In this document: piece by piece, positions 55,435 through 62,471 of the stretch
Numbering within the stretch: the first letter of the stretch is position 1
How the letters are laid out: each line of letters opens with the position of its first letter
DNA from: Chromera velia
Lineage: Eukaryota > Sar > Chromeraceae
NCBI GenBank assembly: GCA_018398765.1
Contig: JAHBMJ010004484.1
Span: 17,501 to 79,971, forward strand
Length of the DNA: 62,471 nt
Reading direction: 5' to 3'
Notes under the pieces: generated by a model
Seen by the model: the letters and a program-made list of their open reading frames with translations, nothing else
The model's database searches: none
Told to the model about the DNA's origin: nothing
Program-made: the position numbers and the translations under genes

Positions 55435-55985
55435 TACCTCCCTCAACGGTCTGAATATAAACACCATTTAAAAAAATATAATTAAGATTATGATTCAAGA
55501 TCTATATACTACTATATACATATTCTTTTTTTTCTTTTAAGAGACCACCCACGCCTGCGGCACGAACGGTTAAGACACCGCCCAGATATGCGGCCATATA
55601 CGGCTTCGCGGCTTTCAAAATCTATTTCAAAACACACTAAATGCTTTGGCCTTTGGCACACATTTTATGATTTTTAAGCTTAATTATCTAAAAGTAAGGT
55701 TTCAACTACCTCCCTGAACCCTCACACTACAAGCCACTTAAAAATTTTTTTGCTCTGGCAGATCAACTTGAATGTCCACGCCCAGCGCGCCGCAGGCGCG
55801 GACTATGACTTGAAAGTTGACGCCGCAAGCGCGGACTATAGCTTGAAAGTCTGTGCCGCAGGTGCGGACGAACTTGAATATTCTGCTTTTAAGTGGCCCC
55901 TAGAGACCATAGTGTCAGTGAGGTGGTTTCAACTTTCAAATATAAGTTTTATTACACTGTTCTAAGTTCGGGCAGGTCAACTTTA
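55435..55985. repeat. Dispersed repeat with 33-bp GCCGCAGGCGCGGAC-type units
   Basis: Its first 200 bp resemble 16975-17250. At 55787-55885 a ~33-bp unit repeats about three times: GCCGC(A)(G/A)G(C/T)GCGGACtAtgaCTTGAAAGT. The short frame through it (ORF 55750-55965) reflects the repeat and is not called. Confidence 0.55.
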
Positions 55986-56033
55986 ATTAAAGTTAGATCC
56001 ACCCTTCATATATAAAGACGCGATATGCATAAC

Positions 56034-56549
56034 ACTAGGCGTGGTCTTTAGATAGATTTTGTATTATATTAGATTTTTTACCCCCGAAAATCTAATATAA
56101 TGATCTGTCTAAAAAATCTAAAACGCAAAATTAACTTAAATTTAGATTAGAGTAGATTCTTCTAGTCTAAGTTCTAGATATTCTTTCGTACTCTTTAGGG
56201 CTGCTCGGTTGAGCTGCTCGGCGCTCAGGCTGCTCTTCCGCCCACGCCTTCTTGAGTATACCAGCCCATTGCCGGGCTATTACCAGCCTATCGATCAGCA
56301 TTGACTTTCGAGTCTTCTTAAAGATCTGCAATCTTTCTTTGGAGATCGTTTCTCTAACCGTGGAAAAGAGTTACCTGGGAGTATATATAGAAGTTTGATC
56401 CAAGACTTCAGTGTTTCCCAATAAGTTTTCAGAGAAGTCTAGCTAGGGATAAGTTTTTTGTGAATCAGTTTAGATTAGTTAGATTGGTTAGATAATTTTT
56501 TTTTTTTGAAGATCTAATATGTATAATCTATCTAGCGACCACGCCTAGT
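56034..56549. mobile_element. 516-bp MITE with terminal inverted repeats and target duplication
   Basis: Left end ACTAGGCGTGGTC at 56034 and right end GACCACGCCTAGT at 56549 are inverted. Matching continues inward (AGATAGATT; TATTAGAT) for about 45 bp with mismatches. GCATAAC flanks both sides (56027-56033 and 56550-56556), a 7- to 8-bp target duplication. No transposase. Superfamily unclear; the duplication length points toward hAT-like. Confidence 0.8.
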
Positions 56550-56556
56550 GCATAAC

Positions 56557-57463
56557 AACAACTTCAATCATTATTAACTAATGTCAAAAACTGTTTTTAA
56601 ATTTTTTTTTCCCTTAGTTGATACAACTAATCAAATTAAAAAAATTTACAAAAATTAAAAGAAAAAAGAAAACTTAAATCTATATTTAAATTAGTGCACG
56701 TTTCAACAAAATGAGTTAATATAATTTTTAATTTCTAACTTGAACTCATGTTTTTGAAGCCGGCCTGCTATTTTAATTTGAAGTCATGTTGTATTTAATG
56801 TCGTATCATGTCAAATGGCACTTCTTTATTGATTGTGATGCATGATCTGCTGAACACAGTGACAGTGACAACTCGAAGCTGTTTGAAGATGCTATGGGGA
56901 AACATCATAAAAAGACGATATCAAAGTCAACCATCTTCTCTTTGAGCTTCAGCATGAGCTTTCTTGAGGCTAGCTGAGCCGCAAGAGATACCAACCCTGA
57001 TTGAACCCTCCCATCAACTGCAGACGACCGGCGTGCATGAAGGGGTGACTTCCGGAAAACAAAGTCCTCCGCCCGGCACACGCACAGCCGCCGCCTCTCT
57101 GCAGTCTATACCTCCATGCACCTTCAGTGCCTTCTGCTCTCCTCCATGAATTCGCGTCGCCAGCGGATCAACAAACGAGCAAGTGCAGTCCTACGAAGAC
57201 GCGACAGGATCTTCGGCTCTCTACAGGCTGAGGCCGGCAAATGGGTCGTCCCTTTCCTGCTGTTTCTTCTTTGCCTCCGCATCTGCAGAAGGGGCAGGAG
57301 AAGGGACAGGGGAAAGGGGTGTGTGTGTGTGTGTGAGTGAGAGAGTGGGGGGGTGAGGAGGGAGGAAGCGTTGTGAAAAGCCCGGTAAAAGTCGAGGCAG
57401 AAAAGCCAAACAAAACGTGCCGATGCATTTAGAGACCTAGAAAACAACTCTCCTTTCTCCCCC
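56557..57463. other. Intergenic stretch before the BAR-UBA gene's 3' end
   Basis: 56557-56830 is AT-rich. 57124-57460 contains a (GT)n run (57320-57335) and sits just past the stop of the minus-strand BAR-UBA gene, so it probably includes its 3' UTR. Nothing else recognised. Confidence 0.45.
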
Positions 57464-58280
57464 TCACTCTCCCTCCCTGTCAGTGCCTCTCCTCCCGTTT
57501 CCCTCATTGAAGTGATTGACTGCCTGACCTGCCGCTGCTGCTGCCTGCTGAGTCTCTGCCGGATTCGCAGCGAAGGCCCCGACAGCTGCTGTGATACCTC
57601 CAGTGGTGGGGGTGACGCCCCCCAGAGGGCTGGGGACTCCCATCATGCCTCCTCCTCCTCCCCCGTCTCCCCCCACCTTTGCCTGCATTTGCTGGAACAT
57701 TCTCTGCATGTACGCCATCTGGGCGTGGATCTCCTTCTGAGAGGCGTTGTCCAGATCGAAGTCCCCACCCCCACGGGAGGGAGAGGGGGCAATGCCCCCC
57801 ATGCCCATGCCTCCCATCATCCCCCCACCTCCACCCAGGGTCCCCTGCATGCCCCCGGAAGAGGCAGCCCCCCCGAAGGACGGCATGGATCCCGGCCCCG
57901 GGCCCATTCCAGAGAAGCCAGATGCTGGAGGAGCCAGAGGAGGAGGCGCAGTGCGGAGCCCAGGTGCCGCTGTGGCATTGGAAGCGGGAGGGGAACCGAA
58001 GTCTTTCGAGACTGCACCCGGAGAGAGAGAGACGGCACAGAGGGAGGGAGGGAGAGCAGAAGGACATGAAGGACGATGGATGAAGGAAAAACTGTCAGAC
58101 GAAAGAAAAGAACAAATCCCAACAGAGGAAACAGAGAAAAAACAACAATTGGAAGAAGCAGAATTCAGGAAAAAGAAGGTGCTGCTTCCACCTGTCTGAA
58201 CGACAGATAGACTGTCTTATTTTCCGAGAACGCACACAGCAGAGAGAGGAAAATGGAATGGCGGACCGAAAGTAAAGAAG

Positions 58281-58314
<34 letters not shown>

Positions 58315-58334
58315 ATCACACACACACAGAGAGA

Positions 58335-58386
<52 letters not shown>

Positions 58387-58449
58387 GACAGAGAGAGAGA
58401 CAGAGAGAGAGACAGAGAGAGAGACAGAGAGAGAGACAGAGAGAGAGAC

Positions 58450-58480
<31 letters not shown>

Positions 58481-58497
58481 CAGAGAGAGAGAGAGAC

Positions 58498-58542
<45 letters not shown>

Positions 58543-58545
58543 GAC

Positions 58546-58576
<31 letters not shown>

Positions 58577-60978
58577 CTGACGGGTGCAATTTGCAGGATT
58601 GAAGGGTTCCACCTTCTCAGGCAGAGGGGTGATGCCAAAAATGTCCAGGTCCCCCATCGCCCCCCCTCCTCCCGAAGAAGAGCTCGCTGCAGCTCCCCCC
58701 CCTCCCCCCGACGGAGGAGCTGCCGGCTGGGCCTGCCCGTAGTCCCCCAGGGTCATGGGTGGAGGAGGTTCCTCGTCGAGACCCAGGAGGTCCTCCAAAT
58801 TGGCCTCGTCCTTCTGTTTCTTCTTCTCTCTCGACTCTGCTCGCATATGCATGGGGGGACACAAAAGAACCATCGAAGAAGATGCCATCGCACACAAACG
58901 AAACAGAGCAAGACACGCATAGAGAAAGGGAGAGAGGAAAACCGGAGACAACCATACTAACGGACGGACGGACGAAGACTCCCTTCCTCTTGCCTCCCTA
59001 CCCCCCCACCCACTCACTTGATGTCACAGGAGGGGAGTCGTCCAGGTCCAAGAGGTTCCCTCCCCCTCCCCCTGCAGCACCGTTAGTCGACTTCCTGCTG
59101 TTCTCGCCGGTCCCCTCTCGATCCCTGTCCCTGTCCTTTCCTCGCTGCACACATACGTTTACGCAAATAAAAACGTGACCGGAGGGATAAACACAAATGC
59201 ATGTCACACCTTTGCCCCCTGTCCCACTCCTTTGCCTTGCCACCTCTTTTCGGGTGAATGCCATAGAATCCGCATCGTGGGAGGGCACGAAGAGAGAGAG
59301 AGAGAGGCAGAACAGCCAGAAGCATCATCAAAAGATCCGAAAAGGAAGAGAAGGAAAGAAAGCAGACAGGCGGACAGCCAGAGGACTCAGCAAGAGCAAG
59401 AGCCTTCTCCACCCCTCCACCTACCTCTCCATCCTTCTCCTTCTCCCTCTCGCGACGCGCACTCCTGCGAGACCCCCTACCAGAAGCCTGCAGAGAGAGA
59501 GAGAGAGAAAGAGACAAACGTCGAAAGAGGGCAGCAGCGAAGATCCCCCCATGGTCTACAGACATCTCCGCACAAAAAAGGTAGACGATCAGAGACACGG
59601 TTTGAAGAAAACGACACAGCTTCTCTCTCTTTCTGTCCCCCCACATTCTCAGAGTGATAGGCCATCAATCTAATTTTGCCAGTTTTTGGAATGTTCGAGC
59701 AAAGATGAGGAAGCACCAGAGGTGTCTGAAGAGACACGCGAACCTCTCTCCATATTCTGCACTGACATTTGTCCCCCCCCTGCTTACCTGTGCTTCGTCC
59801 TTCTCTCTCTCTCGTTCCTTCTCGCGTTCCTTCCGTCTCTTCTCCCTCATCCTCTGGACCTGCAGTGGGGGAGCGCATCAATCAATCAATCACATGATGA
59901 TGTGCGTGCATGTCTTTTCGGGTCAAAGAAACTTTATTGAGACCGCGTGACGTGTTCCTCCTGTTTTTCGCTTTTGAAGCTGGAGAATCCCGCCATAATT
60001 TTCTTCACGGCCTCAGAAACTTAGGCGACCCCCTACCACCGACCCACTGACTGACAGACTGACCCGGGCGAGTGTCGAGGGCATCCTGACAGAATCTGCG
60101 GGCACTAACGGTTTCTTGTCGTCAGGGCAGCCGTCCAAAAGCCAGTCCATGGCCTTCTGGCAGTCGTTGTTGTGCTTCCTCAACGCCTTCCTTGCGGGAC
60201 CTTCCTCGAACCCCTGGGCAAGGAGCACAGAGAGGTTCATCGGGTCAGCAGGGACGTCAGGCTCTGCCGTCTCTGCGAACGCTCCTGACTGCAGGGAGGG
60301 AGGGAGGGACAAGAATCGATCAGGATGATGTTGTCATGATGTCAGAAAAACGTGCGATGGGTAGAGAATCGCCTTGATGGATGTTTTGCTTTGTTTTTTC
60401 TGTCCGTTCGTGGCGTCTTTTGTTTCACTTTCCTTCTCGTTCTTCCTTCTTCTCTTTCTTTTATTGCTTGTTCCCTGCTCACTACAAACAAGTTATAAGC
60501 GTCCACTATACGTCCTCCTCCAACGACTCACAACCAGCCAACCACCTGATGCGATGCAGCAACGAATAAGCAAGAGGTCTAATCAACCAAAGCAAGAAGA
60601 ACCCCTCACACACCTTCTCCCACTTGTCCAAAATCTTGTTGGTGGCGTCCACCGTCTTCACCCCCTCCCCCTCCACGTCCCCCCCGTCCTCCAATTCCAT
60701 CAGAACCTGAGGCTCCAGCTGGTCGGGCGTCATCTCGATCATCGGACGGAACTCCATCCGCGCTGCATGCACACACCCACCCACCCACTCACTCCCTCAC
60801 TCACTCACTCTCTATTCCGCGACAAATCCGTGATGCAAAATGCAGTTTCGATCTCGTCTTCTCACGAACACACACCAGTGCGGGCAGACACTGCGGAACA
60901 CATACACACACACACGCGCGCGCGCGCACACACACACATATACACACACGCACACACACGCACACACGCACACACATA

Positions 60979-61020
<42 letters not shown>

Positions 61021-62364
61021 CAGCGTCTACGCACAAGAGACAGGCAGGCCGACAAGCAGGCAGACAGGCAGACGAATACAAAGAAAAAGGGAAAGAATGA
61101 GAAGATAGAAGACAAACCACCTGACCGACCGACGGGCCAAAAGACAGACCTACCGGGAAGAACGTGTGAGACTGCATGTGCAGAGGAGGCAAAGAACTCG
61201 TACTGGAGGTACTTGAGCGTCTGGGTGGTCGAGTCGTAAATGTCGAGTCGATACTCCTCCAGCATGTGCAGCCACTCAAAGGCCGAGCGGTCCGTCTCCT
61301 GGAAAGCCTGCCGGGCGTTCTCCAGAGCCATTTCGGCCTGCTCACTCAGTTCATTCACACGCGCACACCATTCACATCAGGGACGTTCTGCCAATGCAGG
61401 ATTTTTGACGTGGCACATATACCAGAACGCGAAGAGAGAAAGAGAACAATGCACAGACGAGGAGAATCCAAAGAAAGAAGCAACAGGAGGAAAGTGAGAG
61501 GGATCGAGGCATCACTGTCGTCACAAAAAAATTGCTCCTTCCCCACTTTCCACTGCTCCCCCTTTTAGACGCATTGTTTGGAAGCAACAGGACGCCCGCA
61601 AAGCAGCTTCCTTCTCTAGACCCGTTCTGAGTGATCAATCCTGACTGACCTGTATGTACGCCTTGTCGTGCTTTCCGACTTTATCGTTCTTCAAGACACG
61701 CTCAAACGCCCCTCTGCAAGAAAGAAAGAACAAGAGGCAACAAACAACAAACAGAAATCCCTCACGAACAACTGACCATTTCACCCAGGCGGACATCTAT
61801 CCCTCCACCCATCTGGGAACATTCCGGAAATCAATGGCCTTACAGAACATGAAGCAGAAACCCAAAAAAGAAAAAAAAGGTGAGAGGCAAAGAAGAAAGG
61901 AGGCCACAGTCGAGTCCAAACCAAAAAGCACACCCAGAGAATCCCCCTGACTGACTTTGCCCGCTTCAGGTCATTCAGCTTATTCCGACGGTTCACAATT
62001 TGCATCTGCACGTCAGTGATCAACCGAGAGGGGAGAAAGGAACGCAAATGAGATCAAAATGGCAGTCGCAAAAAAAGGGAAGCCCCAAAAGGCGAAGGAA
62101 AGAACGAACGAACGACAGGCAAAAGAAAAAAACAATCTTCGAATCTTTTCGTGGACTCAGTTTTGCAAGTTCGACAGAAGACAGTATCAGCTTTAGCGTC
62201 TGCCTTCAACCCAGGTTTCGGCGCGTAAACCGCGCGGCATCTGCCGACGCACACACGCACACGCACAACGGACGCCTCAATTCCCCCTCGCTCACCTTGA
62301 GCTTCTCGTTATTCTCCAGGTGGGCCTTCAGAGGGACTCCAATGTTGAAGTCAAGGTCGCGCTT
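57464..62364 (-). CDS. BAR-UBA protein with clathrin-box motifs (5' end beyond window)
   Basis: Eleven exons read from the right: 62364-62296, 62005-61956, 61713-61650, 61337-61154, 60762-60614, 60288-60064, 59859-59788, 59487-59425, 59144-59018, 58836-58582 and 58011-57464. All phases agree; 1806 nt encode 601 residues plus the missing N-terminus. The first five exons form a BAR-like helical domain ('[17 protein letters not shown]', '[15 protein letters not shown]', '[20 protein letters not shown]'). A UBA domain follows ('[18 protein letters not shown]', '[11 protein letters not shown]'). A basic Arg/Glu helix and two clathrin-box-type motifs come next ('NLLDLDD' and 'DLLGLDEE'), then a Gly/Met-rich tail. 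BAR domains bend membranes, UBA binds ubiquitin and clathrin boxes bind the heavy-chain terminal domain, so an endocytic adaptor role is inferred. Confidence 0.75.
58262..58581. repeat. (GAGAC)n/(GA)n/(CA)n intronic microsatellite
   Basis: Long CAGAGAGAGA tract on the plus strand, lying in the last intron of the BAR-UBA gene. On the sense strand it is a pure pyrimidine (CTCTCTG) tract that starts directly after the GTCAGT donor. Confidence 0.85.
60900..61022. repeat. (CA)n/(CG) intronic microsatellite
   Basis: CACACA with CGCGCG interruptions in the BAR-UBA intron between exons 61337-61154 and 60762-60614. Confidence 0.85.
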
Positions 62365-62471
62365 CTGCACATCAATCAATCAAACAACACACGCGCACTC
62401 ACGCACTTGACTGAGAGAAAGGGGGGAAAGGGTCCGACAGGCTCTCTTCCTTCCGTCTGTCTCTGTCAGTT

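Noticed and set aside
58165-59017. Leu-Ser repeat frames and an Arg-Glu-Thr frame
   Set aside because: They run through the GA/CAGAGA microsatellite of the last BAR-UBA intron. Only the 58836-58582 part is coding, in a defined phase.

Overview
This is a eukaryotic nuclear window. The genes carry spliceosomal introns, most of whose acceptors read TGCAG, and long stretches of simple-sequence repeat and AT-rich intergenic DNA separate them. Gene content (a gamma-tubulin complex component, RPB8, COA4, an S41-type secreted protease, many-exon LRR and BAR proteins), a plastid-leader-like N-terminus on one protein and TGCATGCA boxes near several starts fit a photosynthetic alveolate such as the chromerid Chromera velia. 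That assignment is inference. No bacterial operon, CRISPR array, rRNA or convincing tRNA was seen. One short run of N lies at about 19587-19589.

Layout. 1-6.4 kb: a weak ORF at the left edge, a ~62-bp satellite, an LTR-like element whose first repeat is split by a nested foldback element, and a 268-bp palindromic element. 6.4-7.4 kb: a protein with a signal or plastid leader. 7.4-12.1 kb: microsatellites and AT-rich DNA. 12.1-16.3 kb: RPB8 (minus) divergent from a secreted S41/CPAF-like protease (plus). 17.7-18.9 kb: an extended SDR (minus). 19.8-24.8 kb: a seven-exon LRR protein. 25.8-28.2 kb: a helical, possibly F-box protein (minus) divergent from COA4 (plus). 28.2-37.1 kb: an eleven-exon GCP6-like gamma-tubulin complex component. 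37.5-40.7 kb: a non-autonomous LTR retroelement that abuts the truncated start of an ankyrin gene. 42.3-44.1 kb: a membrane protein with a 16-residue repeat and an apparent frameshift. 45.2-48.3 kb: a three-exon fusion of an EamA transporter with a TauD-like Fe(II)/2-oxoglutarate dioxygenase. 48.3-52.1 kb: microsatellites and a decayed fragment of the GCP gene. 52.1-54.8 kb: an HNH protein with ten Cys/His repeats, plus a decayed second copy. 54.8-57.4 kb: a MITE and other repeats. 57.5-62.4 kb: an eleven-exon BAR-UBA protein with two clathrin-box motifs, running off the right edge.

Exon structures were built by hand from GT/AG sites, reading phase and homology remembered for each family. In the GCP, LRR, EamA-TauD, COA4, BAR-UBA and S41 genes all junction phases and total lengths are consistent, which is the main internal support.

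The most noteworthy observations are the EamA-TauD fusion, the Cys/His-repeat HNH protein with its decayed neighbour, the BAR-UBA-clathrin-box adaptor, a splice acceptor present in three tandem copies of which two are poison decoys, and recurrent GTCAGTCAGT tandem donor sites.
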